DNA from: Massilia agilis
GTDB taxonomy: Bacteria; Pseudomonadota; Gammaproteobacteria; Burkholderiales; Burkholderiaceae_D
Reading direction: 5' to 3'
Assembly: GCF_024756255.1 (NCBI RefSeq)
Contig: NZ_JANUHB010000004.1
Coordinates: forward strand, 124,001-188,000
DNA: 64,000 bases
This document shows, piece by piece, positions 1-9,487 of the stretch. Within the stretch, counting starts at the first letter, position 1. Each line of letters begins with the position of its first letter. The notes beneath the pieces were generated by a model that was not told where the DNA came from, searched no databases, and saw nothing but the letters and a program-made list of their open reading frames with translations. The position numbers were made by a program, and so were the translations under genes.

Positions 1-1760
1 ATCTGGCGCATTACGACGGGCTGACCGGCCTGCCCAACCGCAGCCTGTTCTTCCAGAACCTGCGCGATGCGATCGAGCTGGCGCGCGACAAGCACTGGCG
101 CGTGGCGGTGCTGTTCATTTCGCTGGACCGCTTCAAGATGATCAACGACTCGCTCGGTCCCGCGCTGGGCGACGAGCTGCTGCGCCAGTTCAGCACGCGC
201 CTGGTGCGCTGCGTGCGCCTGCGCGACACGGTCGGGCGCCTGGGCGGCGACGAGTTCGCGCTGATCCTGACCATGGCGCGCGAGCAGCAGGAGGCGGCGC
301 ACGTGGCCAACGAGGTGCGCGAGGCGCTGCGCGCGCCGTTCGACCTGCACGGGCAGCACGCCGCGCTCACCGCCAGCATCGGCATCGCCATGTACCCGGA
401 CGACGCCACCGACCCGGGCACCCTGGTGCGCTACGCCGACACCGCGATGGTGCGCGCGCGCGAGGCGGGGCGCGACGGCTACCGCTTCTTCACCGCCGGC
501 ATGAACGTGCAGGTGCTGGCGCGGCTCGACCTGGAGCTGGCGTTGCGCGGCGCGCTGGAAGAGGGCCAGTTCGTGCTGCACTACCAGCCCAAGATGGACC
601 TGAACACGGGCCGCGTGTCAGGCGTGGAGGCGCTGCTGCGCTGGAACCGGCCCGGCTTCGGGCTGGTGTACCCGGCCGAATTCGTGCCGGTCATGGAAGA
701 GACCGGGCTGGTGGTGCGCGTCGGCGAATGGATCATCGACGAGGCCTGCCGCCAGGTCGCCGAGTGGAACGCGCAGGGCGTGCGCGATTTGAGGGTGGCG
801 GTCAACGTGTCCAGCCGCCAGTTCGTCGAGGGCGACCTGGAGAAGGTGGTGCGCGCAGCGATCGAGCGCCACGGCGTGGAGCCGGGCTTGCTGGAACTGG
901 AGCTGACCGAGAGCGCGCTGATGTCCAACGCCGAGCAGACCATCGAGGTGCTGGCGAGCCTGAAGCTGCTCGGCATCCGGATCGCGATCGACGACTTCGG
1001 CACCGGCTACTCCAGCCTTGCCTACCTCAAGCGCTTCCCGATCGACAAGCTCAAGATCGACATCGCCTTTGTCCGCGACATCATCACCAATCCCGACGAC
1101 GCGGCCATCGCGCAGGCCATCATCAGCATGGCGCACAGCCTGCACATGCTGGTGATTGCGGAAGGGGTCGAGTCGCGCGCGCAGATGGCCTACCTGCGGC
1201 GCCACCGCTGCGACGAGATCCAGGGCTTCCATTTCTCGCGCTCGCTGCCGCCCGCCGAGCTGGCGCAGATGGTGCAGGAGAACCGCAGCCAGCCGGATGC
1301 GCCGGCCAGTGACGAGCGCAACATGCAGACGCTGCTGGTTGTGGACGACGACGTCAACGTGCTCGGTTCGCTGCACCGCCTGTTCAGGCGCGACAACTAC
1401 CGCGTGCTGACCGCGTCCTCGCCGGCCGAGGGCTTCGAGCTGCTGGCGCTGCACAACGTGCAGGTGATCCTGTGCGACCAGCGCATGCCGGTGATGAGCG
1501 GCACCGAATTCCTCAGCCGGGTCAAGGAGATGTACCCGGACACGATCCGCATCATCCTGTCCGGTTACACGGAAGTGGGGACGGTGCTCGAATCGATCAA
1601 CCGCGGCGCGATCTACCGGTTCTATACCAAGCCGTGGGACGACGACCAGCTGCGCGACAACGTGCGGCTGGCGTTTCGCCACTACTGGCTGCAGCACGGG
1701 CCGTACGACGACCGCAAGGCGCCGCGCATGGGCGACGGGCCGGCGCCGAGCGAGCGGTGA
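1..1760 (+). CDS. GGDEF-EAL protein with C-terminal receiver domain (5' truncated)
   Basis: The reading frame is open from base 3, so the N-terminus lies outside the window; 585 residues are visible. It begins inside a GGDEF domain (LAHYDGLTGLPNR at bases 3-41) with an intact GGDEF active-site motif at 243-257, as in diguanylate cyclases. An EAL domain follows with EAL at 627-635, the DDFGTGYSS loop near 990-1016 and an EGVES motif, so phosphodiesterase residues look intact. After a short linker there is a receiver domain from about 1324, with the acidic pair DDD and a phospho-acceptor Asp at 1476-1478 in a CDQRMP context like RpfG-type regulators. A receiver at the C-terminus after EAL is unusual, since it is normally N-terminal. 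Likely a cytoplasmic c-di-GMP turnover enzyme; upstream sensory domains cannot be judged. Confidence 0.9.
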   Translation, partial: LAHYDGLTGLPNRSLFFQNLRDAIELARDKHWRVAVLFISLDRFKMINDSLGPALGDELLRQFSTRLVRCVRLRDTVGRLGGDEFALILTMAREQQEAAHVANEVREALRAPFDLHGQHAALTASIGIAMYPDDATDPGTLVRYADTAMVRAREAGRDGYRFFTAGMNVQVLARLDLELALRGALEEGQFVLHYQPKMDLNTGRVSGVEALLRWNRPGFGLVYPAEFVPVMEETGLVVRVGEWIIDEACRQVAEWNAQGVRDLRVAVNVSSRQFVEGDLEKVVRAAIERHGVEPGLLELELTESALMSNAEQTIEVLASLKLLGIRIAIDDFGTGYSSLAYLKRFPIDKLKIDIAFVRDIITNPDDAAIAQAIISMAHSLHMLVIAEGVESRAQMAYLRRHRCDEIQGFHFSRSLPPAELAQMVQENRSQPDAPASDERNMQTLLVVDDDVNVLGSLHRLFRRDNYRVLTASSPAEGFELLALHNVQVILCDQRMPVMSGTEFLSRVKEMYPDTIRIILSGYTEVGTVLESINRGAIYRFYTKPWDDDQLRDNVRLAFRHYWLQHGPYDDRKAPRMGDGPAPSER

Positions 1761-1770
1761 TCTTGTTTTT

Positions 1771-1854
1771 GTAGGGTGGGCGGGTTCCCCGCCCACGCGT
1801 CCAGGCGGCGGATGCGTTGCTTGAACGCGTGGGCATGAAACCTGCCCACCCTAC
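1771..1854. repeat. GTAGGGTGGGC palindromic repeat, copy 1
   Basis: GTAGGGTGGGC (1771-1781) and its exact inverse GCCCACCCTAC (1844-1854) bracket an 84-bp element with an internal GGGCGGG/CCCGCCC hairpin and inverted ACGCGT pieces. It sits between two convergent genes. The right arm supplies the stop codon of thiL (1851-1853). Related copies lie at 44813, 46406 and 58933. Confidence 0.75.
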
Positions 1855-2816
1855 GAGGCGAAGTGGTCCCAGCCGGCCAGCCGCAGGTCGAGCGGCGCGC
1901 CGTTCGCATCCACCATGCGCAGCCCCGGTTCTGCCTCGATCCTGCCAACCCGCGTGACCGGCGTGCCAGTCGCACGACCGGCAGCAACGATCGCCTCGCG
2001 CTGCGACGGCGCTGCGGTAAAACACAACTCGTAATCGTCGCCTCCGGCCGCCGTGAACCGGCGCCGCAGCGCCACGTCCTGCCGCGCCAATGCCGCACCG
2101 GCGGGCAGGGCGTCCAGGTCGAGCGTGGCGCCAACGCGCGACGCGGCGAGGATGTGCCCAAGGTCGCCCACCAGCCCGTCCGAAATATCGAGCGCCGCGT
2201 GCGCAAGCCGCGCCTGCGCGAGCGCGCGCCCGAGCGCCACGCGCGGCACCGGCGTGTGCATGCGCCTGGCCGCCTGGGCCAGGCTGTCCTCGTCCAGCGC
2301 CAGTTCGTGGCGGTACCCGGCCAGCGCGAGCCGGGCGTCGCCCAGCGTGCCGGAAATCCAGATGTCGTCGCCGGCGCGCGCCGCGTCGCGCCGCAAGGCG
2401 TGGCCCGGTTCGATCTCGCCGAACACAGTGATGCAGATGTTGAGCGGCCCGCGCGTGGTGTCGCCGCCCACCAGTTCGCAGCCATGGGCGTCGGCCAGCG
2501 CGAACAGTCCTTCGGAGAAGCCGGCCAGCCAGTCGCGGTTGGCCTCGGGCAGCGACAGCGCCAGCGTGAACGCCAGCGGGCGCGCGCCCATCGCGGCCAG
2601 GTCGGACAGGTTCACCGCCAGGCTCTTGTGCCCCAGCTTGCGCGCGTCGGCGCCGGCAAAGAAGTGGCGGTCCTCGACCAACATGTCGGTGGATACCGCC
2701 AGCTGCATGCCGGCGGCCGGGGCGAGCAGGGCGCAGTCGTCGCCGATGCCGAGCACCGCGCGTCCGCCCTTTGCTCGCGTGAAATATTGCTTGATGAGGT
2801 CGAATTCGGAAAGCAT
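1851..2816 (-). CDS. thiL: Thiamine-monophosphate kinase
   Basis: 321 residues, the normal ThiL length. ThiL phosphorylates thiamine phosphate to thiamine diphosphate in the cytoplasm. The N-terminal MLSEFDLI, the GIGDDCA ATP/Mg loop, VSTDMLVEDRHF, NLSDLAAMGA and GGDTTRG motifs and the later DISDGL motif are all family hallmarks in the expected order (AIR-synthase-like fold). I start at MLSEF because family members begin there and a TACAAT box lies just upstream; an in-frame ATG 21 nt earlier would put that box inside the gene. There is no Shine-Dalgarno. The TAG stop lies within a dispersed repeat. No other thiamine gene is nearby. Confidence 0.93.
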   Translation of the reverse strand: MLSEFDLIKQYFTRAKGGRAVLGIGDDCALLAPAAGMQLAVSTDMLVEDRHFFAGADARKLGHKSLAVNLSDLAAMGARPLAFTLALSLPEANRDWLAGFSEGLFALADAHGCELVGGDTTRGPLNICITVFGEIEPGHALRRDAARAGDDIWISGTLGDARLALAGYRHELALDEDSLAQAARRMHTPVPRVALGRALAQARLAHAALDISDGLVGDLGHILAASRVGATLDLDALPAGAALARQDVALRRRFTAAGGDDYELCFTAAPSQREAIVAAGRATGTPVTRVGRIEAEPGLRMVDANGAPLDLRLAGWDHFAS

Positions 2817-2822
2817 GCGCCG

Positions 2823-2828
2823 ATTGTA
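2823..2828 (-). promoter_or_regulatory. -10-like TACAAT six nt before the thiL ATG
   Basis: TACAAT followed by six bases and the ATG would place the transcription start on or next to the A of the start codon, giving a leaderless mRNA. No convincing -35 is seen. Confidence 0.35.
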
Positions 2829-2947
2829 CCTTGGCATCGTCCGCTGTTTCGGCAAAGCACGGTCGTGTCCGCTTGATGGCACGCATGGGCCCGCCGCGCG
2901 CCGCTCCTAACATGAAGCATGCATCGATCCACTTCGGGGAGCCGGAC

Positions 2948-3790
2948 ATGAAAAACGAATCGGGCTGGCTGACCGGCCAGGCGGCGCCTGCGCCAGGCTT
3001 GCCGCGGGTGATACGCGGCTTCCACATCACGGTGTACGCCTGCGTGCCAGGGCCGGAAAAATTGACCTTCGCGCCTGACGGCACGCTGTACGTGGGCCAG
3101 GGCGGCAGCGTGGACCGGATCCGGTGCGTGCCGCCCGGGGGCGGCGCGTCGGCGCCGTTCGGGCCGCCGCAACAGGATCCGGATGCGGTGCTGTTCGATG
3201 CGTGTGGCCGCATCAGCCGCGTCAAGCGCTCGGTGCTGGTGGGCGGCAACGGCATCCTTGCGGCGGTTTTCCCGGATGGCTCGTCGGCCGAGCTGTTTGA
3301 CGCCGGCTTCAGCGACGTGGATGACATGAAGTTCGACCGCAGCGGCCGGCTCATCTTTTCGGACGACGCGCCGCAGGTGCTGGCCAGCGCGGGCGGCCCG
3401 CCGTTCGTGCTGTTCGCAACGCCCAGCCGGCCGGGCAGCATTGCGATCGACCCGGACAACCGCATCTTCGTGGCCCTGAGCGACGGCACGATCAGGGTGT
3501 ACAACCGCAGCGGCACACTGGCCGGCACATTTGCATCAAGCCTGGCAACGGGCCTGAACACCTATATCGTGTTCGGCGAAGGCGCGGGCGGCTTCGGCCG
3601 GTTCCTGTACGTGCTGTCGGGCGGCACGCTGCTGCGGTTCAGCGCGAACGGCAAGGGCACCGTCATCGGGACCGGCTTCGATTCCAGCCAGGCGTCCGGG
3701 CTCGGGTTCGTGTTCGGCCCGGACCATGCGCTGTACGTGTCCGACTTCGACCACGACCGGGTGCTCCGGATCGCGCGCGGCGAGCGCTAG
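2948..3790 (+). CDS. SMP-30/NHL-type beta-propeller protein, unknown function
   Basis: 280 residues. Repeating blocks such as LTFAPDGTLYVGQGG, DMKFDRSGRLIFSD, IAIDPDNRIFVALSDG and FVFGPDHALYVSDFDHDR are typical blades of a six-bladed propeller of the SMP-30/gluconolactonase/NHL kind. No signal peptide or membrane segment is seen. The start is set by GGGGAG at 2936-2941, seven bases before ATG 2948; an in-frame ATG at 2912 lacks such a site. Its TAG stop directly abuts the stop of the convergent flavoprotein gene. The substrate cannot be inferred, and the enzymatic metal ligands of true lactonases were not identified with certainty. Confidence 0.7.
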   Translation: MKNESGWLTGQAAPAPGLPRVIRGFHITVYACVPGPEKLTFAPDGTLYVGQGGSVDRIRCVPPGGGASAPFGPPQQDPDAVLFDACGRISRVKRSVLVGGNGILAAVFPDGSSAELFDAGFSDVDDMKFDRSGRLIFSDDAPQVLASAGGPPFVLFATPSRPGSIAIDPDNRIFVALSDGTIRVYNRSGTLAGTFASSLATGLNTYIVFGEGAGGFGRFLYVLSGGTLLRFSANGKGTVIGTGFDSSQASGLGFVFGPDHALYVSDFDHDRVLRIARGER

Positions 3791-4957
3791 CTACGCGCGC
3801 TTGCCCAGCTCGGACAGCAGCTGGCTGCGCAGCGCCGGCGTATGCTGCGACAGCCCGAAGCCGCGCAGCACGCCGTCCTCGTCGCGAAAGCGCGCCACGA
3901 TCCGCTCGCCGTCCGCAACGCTGATCCACGCGCCAGGCGTGCCCGGCGGCGGCGGCAGCAGCGCCAGCTTGCAGCTCGGCGTCTTGACGATCACCGCCTC
4001 CTGCCGGTGGGCGATGGCCGACGGGGTGCCGGCCAGCGTGGCGGCGATGGCGCGCGCGGCGGCCATCATCGGCGCCACGTAGGGCATCACCACGGCGGCC
4101 CCGCCCACGCTGTACTCGGCGCAGTCGCCCAGCGCATAGACGCCCGGCGCGCTGGTCTGGCCAAGGCTGTCGACCACGATGCCGCGCCGGGTGACCAGGC
4201 CCGCCTGCTGCGCCAGCGCCACGGAGGGGCGCAGCCCGACCGCGGACAGCACCACGTCGGCATCGACCACGCCGCCATCGGCCAGCTTCAGTTCGAGCCC
4301 GGCGCGGCCGTGCACGACGCTGGTGGCGGTGGTGCCCAGGCGCAGGCTGATCGGCTGCCCGGACCACGAGCGCACCAGCGCATCGGACAGGGCGGGCGCG
4401 GCCAGTGCCGACAGCGGGCGCGGGTTCGGGTCCACCAGCGTGACCTGGTAGCCCGCGCAAGCCAGGTCGTCGGCAAATTCGCAGCCGATCAGGCCGGCGC
4501 CGATGATCGCCACGCGCGCACCGGGGCCGGCCTGTGCCAGGCGCTCGCGCAGCATGCGGTAGTCTTCCAGGTGGTTGACCGAGAGGACCTCGCCCGCGCC
4601 GTCGCCGGCCAGCGGCAGCCGGATCGGGTCGGCGCCAAGGGCCAGCACCAGCTTGCCATAGGCGAAGCTGCCCTGGTCGGTGTCGATGCTGCGCGTGGCC
4701 GGGTCGATGACGTGCACCCGGGTGTGGGTCAGCACTTCGGCCTTGAGCGTGGCGGCCATCGTGGCCGCGTCGTTCGACACGATCCGGGGCACGTCCTTGC
4801 CGAGCGCGAAGGCGTTCGACAGCATCGGCTTGGCGTACGCCGCGCCGGCGTCGCCCGCGACCAGCATCAGCGGCGTGGCCTGGTCCAGCTTGCGGAACTC
4901 GCGTGCGAGGCTGTAGGCGGCCATGCCCGCGCCGACGATGATGATCGGCTCGCCCAT
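3791..4957 (-). CDS. FAD-dependent NAD(P)H:rubredoxin reductase
   Basis: 388 residues. IIIVGAGMAAYSLARE at the N-terminus is the FAD-binding GxGxxA/S fold, IIGAGLIGCEFADDL around the middle is the NAD(P)H-binding fold, and GVYALGDCAEY is the second FAD motif. This is the pyridine nucleotide-disulphide oxidoreductase layout of rubredoxin/ferredoxin reductases. The start MGEPII lies one base after the stop of the rubredoxin gene (TGA-G-ATG), implying translational coupling. It is predicted to pass electrons from NAD(P)H to that rubredoxin, which then reduces the rubrerythrin encoded first in the operon. Cytoplasmic. Confidence 0.88.
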   Translation of the reverse strand: MGEPIIIVGAGMAAYSLAREFRKLDQATPLMLVAGDAGAAYAKPMLSNAFALGKDVPRIVSNDAATMAATLKAEVLTHTRVHVIDPATRSIDTDQGSFAYGKLVLALGADPIRLPLAGDGAGEVLSVNHLEDYRMLRERLAQAGPGARVAIIGAGLIGCEFADDLACAGYQVTLVDPNPRPLSALAAPALSDALVRSWSGQPISLRLGTTATSVVHGRAGLELKLADGGVVDADVVLSAVGLRPSVALAQQAGLVTRRGIVVDSLGQTSAPGVYALGDCAEYSVGGAAVVMPYVAPMMAAARAIAATLAGTPSAIAHRQEAVIVKTPSCKLALLPPPPGTPGAWISVADGERIVARFRDEDGVLRGFGLSQHTPALRSQLLSELGKRA

Positions 4958-4958
4958 C

Positions 4959-5123
4959 TCAGATCTCGACCATCTCGAAGTCGGCCTTGGCCACGCCGCA
5001 GTCCGGGCATTCCCAGTCGGCGGGGATGTCGTCCCAGCGGGTGCCGGGCGCGATGCCTTCTTCCGGCATGCCGGCCGCTTCGTCATAAATGAAACCGCAT
5101 ACGATGCATTGGTAGGTCTTCAT
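4959..5123 (-). CDS. Rubredoxin
   Basis: 54 residues, typical for a single rubredoxin. The iron ligands are C6-x2-C9 (CIVCG) and C39-x2-C42 (CPDCG), with the conserved YDEAAG, PGT, W and DIPADW features. AAGGAA precedes the ATG. It sits between rubrerythrin (upstream) and rubredoxin reductase (downstream, one-base gap), so its most likely job is to shuttle one electron at a time from the reductase to rubrerythrin. Confidence 0.95.
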   Translation of the reverse strand: MKTYQCIVCGFIYDEAAGMPEEGIAPGTRWDDIPADWECPDCGVAKADFEMVEI

Positions 5124-5161
5124 GGTGTTCCTTGTATGTATGTTGAATTCGGGGCTGTCGT

Positions 5162-5641
5162 TCAGGCGGCGTTCAGCTTGTCCAGCGCGGCCTGGTAGTG
5201 GTTGGCGTGGCGTTCTTCCACCTTGGCCAGCGCGGCGAAGCGCTTGGCGGCCACTTCGAGCGTGCGCTTGAACTGCCCGGCGTGCTCTTTCGATTCGGCG
5301 ATCTGCTCGTCGTACTCGGCCACTGCGGCCGCGTTGCCTTCCTCCACGGCCAGGTGGCGGAACTTCGGGTACATCTCGGTGTATTCGTAGGTCTCGCCCT
5401 CGATCGCGATTTCGAGCGCCTTGGCCGGGGTGAGCTTGTCCTTCGGGTACAGCAGGTCCAGGTGGCCGAATGCGTGCGCCACTTCCTGGTCGGCGGTCGC
5501 TTCGAACGCCTCGGCCACTTCGATCGCGCCGGCGGCGCGCGCCAGCTTGGCGAAATAGCGGTATTTGATATGGGCCATCGATTCGCCGGCGAAGGCGGCT
5601 TCGAGGTTTTGAATCGTCACGGACTGGGTCTGGTTGGACAT
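5162..5641 (-). CDS. Rubrerythrin (diiron domain only)
   Basis: 159 residues. Seven diiron ligands can be traced: E20, E53-x2-H56 (DQEVAH), E86 and E89 in YEYTEMYP, and E142-x2-H145. Against classical rubrerythrin the C-terminal rubredoxin domain is missing and roughly 28 residues are inserted between the third and fourth ligand helices ([18 protein letters not shown] region). The family reduces hydrogen peroxide to water. The lost rubredoxin domain is replaced by the separate rubredoxin gene 38 bp downstream. CAGGAGAA precedes the ATG. It is first gene of a three-gene operon and is divergent from maeB. Confidence 0.92.
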   Translation of the reverse strand: MSNQTQSVTIQNLEAAFAGESMAHIKYRYFAKLARAAGAIEVAEAFEATADQEVAHAFGHLDLLYPKDKLTPAKALEIAIEGETYEYTEMYPKFRHLAVEEGNAAAVAEYDEQIAESKEHAGQFKRTLEVAAKRFAALAKVEERHANHYQAALDKLNAA

Positions 5642-5703
5642 CGCTGTTCTCCTGGTGTGATTTACTGCGTTAATCGGTATGGATTGAATGATAGAGATCA
5701 GCG

Positions 5704-5741
5704 ATCAATAAATGAAATTGATTGTTCGGATCGGATCAATA
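5704..5741. promoter_or_regulatory. Paired GATCAATA motifs with an ATCAAT-N7-ATTGAT inverted repeat
   Basis: In the divergent rubrerythrin/maeB region the octamer GATCAATA occurs at 5703-5710 and 5734-5741, and ATCAAT (5704-5709) is inverted as ATTGAT (5717-5722). This could be a regulator site, but the spacing does not match FNR and the protein is unknown. Confidence 0.25.
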
Positions 5742-5799
5742 GGTTTTATTGTTATGGGCAGTAAGGAAAAATACGTAGGAGTGCGGAGGGCTTTGCCTC

Positions 5800-5808
5800 T
5801 GCTAAAAT
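5800..5808 (+). promoter_or_regulatory. Extended -10 promoter candidate for maeB
   Basis: TGC-TAAAAT matches an extended -10 (TGN plus hexamer). It lies 37 bp before the maeB ATG. No good -35 was found, which extended -10 promoters tolerate. Confidence 0.45.
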
Positions 5809-5845
5809 CAAAGGTCCCCCCGTCAGTTCAGGAAGGCTGCAAAGC

Positions 5846-8158
5846 ATGGATTCGTCATTGGACAAAAAAGAAGAAATACGTCAACAACTGCGTGCTGCAG
5901 CGCTCGACTATCACCAGATTCCCCAGCCGGGCAAGATCAGTGTCACGGCGACCAAACAGCTGCTGAACCAGCGCGACCTCGCGCTGGCCTACTCGCCGGG
6001 CGTGGCCGCGCCCTGCGAAGAAATCGTCAAGGACCCGGCCGCGTCGTATAAATACACGTCGCGCGGCAACCTGGTGGCGGTGATCAGCAACGGCACCGCG
6101 GTGCTGGGCCTGGGTAACATCGGCCCGCTGGCCTCCAAGCCGGTCATGGAAGGCAAGGGCGTGCTGTTCAAGAAGTTCGCCAACATCGACGTCTTCGACA
6201 TCGAGATCAACGAAAACGACCCGGACAAGCTGGTTGACATCATCGCCTCGCTCGAGCCGACCTTTGGCGGCGTGAACCTGGAAGACATCAAGGCGCCGGA
6301 GTGCTTCTACATCGAGCGCAAGCTGCGCGAGAAGATGAAGATCCCGGTCTTCCACGACGACCAGCACGGCACCGCGATCATCGTCGGTGCGGCCATCCTC
6401 AACGGCCTGAAAGTGGTCGGCAAGGACCTGAAGCAGTGCAAGCTGGTGGTGTCGGGCGCGGGCGCCGCGGCGCTGGCCTGCCTGGACCTGCTGGTGGACC
6501 TGGGCTTCCCGATCGAAAATATCTGGGTGACCGACCTGGCCGGCGTGGTGTACAAGGGCCGCGCCGAGCTGATGGACCCGGACAAGGAACGCTTCGCGCA
6601 GGAGACCGACAAGCGCTCGCTGGCCGAGGTGATTCCCGATGCCGACATCTTCCTGGGCCTGTCCGCCGGCGGCGTGCTCAAGCCCGAGATGGTCGCCAAG
6701 ATGGCGCCCAATCCCCTGATCCTGGCGCTGGCCAACCCGACCCCGGAGATACTGCCGGAAGACGCCAAGGCCGTGCGCAGCGACGTGATCATCGCCACCG
6801 GCCGTTCGGACTACCCGAACCAGGTCAACAACGTGCTCTGCTTCCCGTACATGTTCCGCGGCGCGCTCGACTGCGGCGCGACCACCATCACGCGTGAAAT
6901 GGAAATCGCGGTGGTGCACGCCATCGCCGCGCTGGCGCACGCCGAGCAGTCGGACGTGGTGGCCTCGGCCTATGGCATCTCCAACCTGTCGTTCGGCCCG
7001 GACTACCTGATCCCGATGCCGTTCGACCCGCGCCTCTTGACCCACATCGCCCCGGCGGTGGCCAAGGCGGCGCAGGACTGCGGCGTGGCCTCGCGCCCGA
7101 TCGCCGACCTGGCCGCCTACGCGCAAAGCCTGGAGCAGCTGGTGTACCGCTCGGGCAGCTTCATGAAGCCGCTGTTCGCGATCGCCAAGAAGGCGCCCAA
7201 GGAACTGAAGCGCATCGTGTTCGCCGAGGGCGAGCAGGAGCGCGTGCTGCGCGCGGTGCAGGTGGTGGTGGACGAAAACCTGGCGCGCCCGATCCTGGTC
7301 GGCCGCCCGCACGTACTGGAACAGCGCATCGAGCGCTTCGGCCTGCGCCTGAAGGCCGGTCGCCACTACGACGTGATCAGCCCCGAGCATGACGAGCGCT
7401 ACCGAGACTACTGGCAGAGCTATTTCGAGATGACCTGCAGGAAGGGCGTGACCCAGGACTGGGCCAAGCTCGAAATGCGGCGCCGCCACACGCTGATCGG
7501 CGCGATGTTGGTGCACAAGGGCGACGCCGACGGCATGATCTGCGGCACCATCGGCGCGACCCACCTGCACCTGAACTTCATCGACCAGATCCTGGGCAAG
7601 CGCGAGGGCGCCAAGGTGTACGCGGCGGTGAACTTCGTGATCACGCCGGACCGCCAGCTGGCGCTGGTGGACACCCACGTCAACGAAAACCCGAACGCGG
7701 AGGAAATCGCCGAGATCACGGTGATGGCCTCGCAGGAGCTGGAACGCCTGGGCATCCGCCCGCGCGTGGCGCTGCTGTCGCACTCGAACTTTGGCTCGGG
7801 GAGCAGCGAGTCGGCACGCAAGATGCGCGACGCGCTGGCCCTGATCCAGCAGCGTGCGCCCGAGCTGGAGGTGGACGGCGAGATGCACGGCGACACCGCG
7901 CTGGATACCAAGCTGCGCCTGAAGACGATGCCGGACTCGACCCTCAAGGGCGACGCCAACCTGCTGGTGCTGCCCAACCTGGACTCGGCCAACATCGCCT
8001 ACAACCTGCTCAAGACCGCCGCCGGCAACGGCATCGCGGTCGGCCCGGTGCTGCTCGGCTGCGCGCGTCCGGTCCACATCCTCACCCCCTCGGCCACCGT
8101 GCGCCGCATCGTCAACATGACCGCGCTGTGCGTGGTCGACGCTGTCACGGGGCGCTGA
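5846..8158 (+). CDS. maeB: NADP-dependent malic enzyme with phosphotransacetylase-like C-terminus
   Basis: 770 residues, the length of the large MaeB class. Residues 1 to about 430 form the malic enzyme ([11 protein letters not shown], the [10 protein letters not shown] metal/substrate segment and a GAGAAALAC nucleotide-binding loop). From about 440 onward is the phosphate acetyl/butyryltransferase-like domain ([32 protein letters not shown]), which in this class is regulatory rather than catalytic. It decarboxylates malate oxidatively to pyruvate with NADPH formation. AGGAAGG at 5830-5836 sets the start. It is monocistronic, divergent from the rubrerythrin operon. Confidence 0.95.
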   Translation: MDSSLDKKEEIRQQLRAAALDYHQIPQPGKISVTATKQLLNQRDLALAYSPGVAAPCEEIVKDPAASYKYTSRGNLVAVISNGTAVLGLGNIGPLASKPVMEGKGVLFKKFANIDVFDIEINENDPDKLVDIIASLEPTFGGVNLEDIKAPECFYIERKLREKMKIPVFHDDQHGTAIIVGAAILNGLKVVGKDLKQCKLVVSGAGAAALACLDLLVDLGFPIENIWVTDLAGVVYKGRAELMDPDKERFAQETDKRSLAEVIPDADIFLGLSAGGVLKPEMVAKMAPNPLILALANPTPEILPEDAKAVRSDVIIATGRSDYPNQVNNVLCFPYMFRGALDCGATTITREMEIAVVHAIAALAHAEQSDVVASAYGISNLSFGPDYLIPMPFDPRLLTHIAPAVAKAAQDCGVASRPIADLAAYAQSLEQLVYRSGSFMKPLFAIAKKAPKELKRIVFAEGEQERVLRAVQVVVDENLARPILVGRPHVLEQRIERFGLRLKAGRHYDVISPEHDERYRDYWQSYFEMTCRKGVTQDWAKLEMRRRHTLIGAMLVHKGDADGMICGTIGATHLHLNFIDQILGKREGAKVYAAVNFVITPDRQLALVDTHVNENPNAEEIAEITVMASQELERLGIRPRVALLSHSNFGSGSSESARKMRDALALIQQRAPELEVDGEMHGDTALDTKLRLKTMPDSTLKGDANLLVLPNLDSANIAYNLLKTAAGNGIAVGPVLLGCARPVHILTPSATVRRIVNMTALCVVDAVTGR

Positions 8159-8170
8159 AGTAGCGTATTT

Positions 8171-8198
8171 ACGGCCGGGCTTGCAAAAGTTCGGCCGT
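8171..8198 (+). terminator. Weak hairpin after maeB
   Basis: ACGGCCG (8171-8177) pairs with CGGCCGT (8192-8198) across a 14-nt loop, 12 bp after the maeB stop. The following bases are not a proper T-run, so termination here is uncertain. Confidence 0.3.
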
Positions 8199-8310
8199 CT
8201 TCACTCGGCGTTGACTCGTGTCACATCATCGTGAACACGCCTGCCGCGACGCCTGAATTCACGTAACAATTCGTTTCGAGGCTGAGTTCCGATCGCGTTT
8301 GCCGGGATAA

Positions 8311-9486
<1,176 letters not shown>

Positions 9487-9487
9487 C

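Noticed and set aside
2831..2947. N-terminal extension of the beta-propeller protein
   Set aside because: The extension has no ribosome site and overlaps the start and promoter region of thiL; GGGGAG supports ATG 2948.
5704..5722. FNR-type box in the rubrerythrin/maeB region
   Set aside because: FNR needs TTGAT-N4-ATCAA; here the half-sites are in the opposite order with a 7-bp spacer, and the other pairing has 12 bp.
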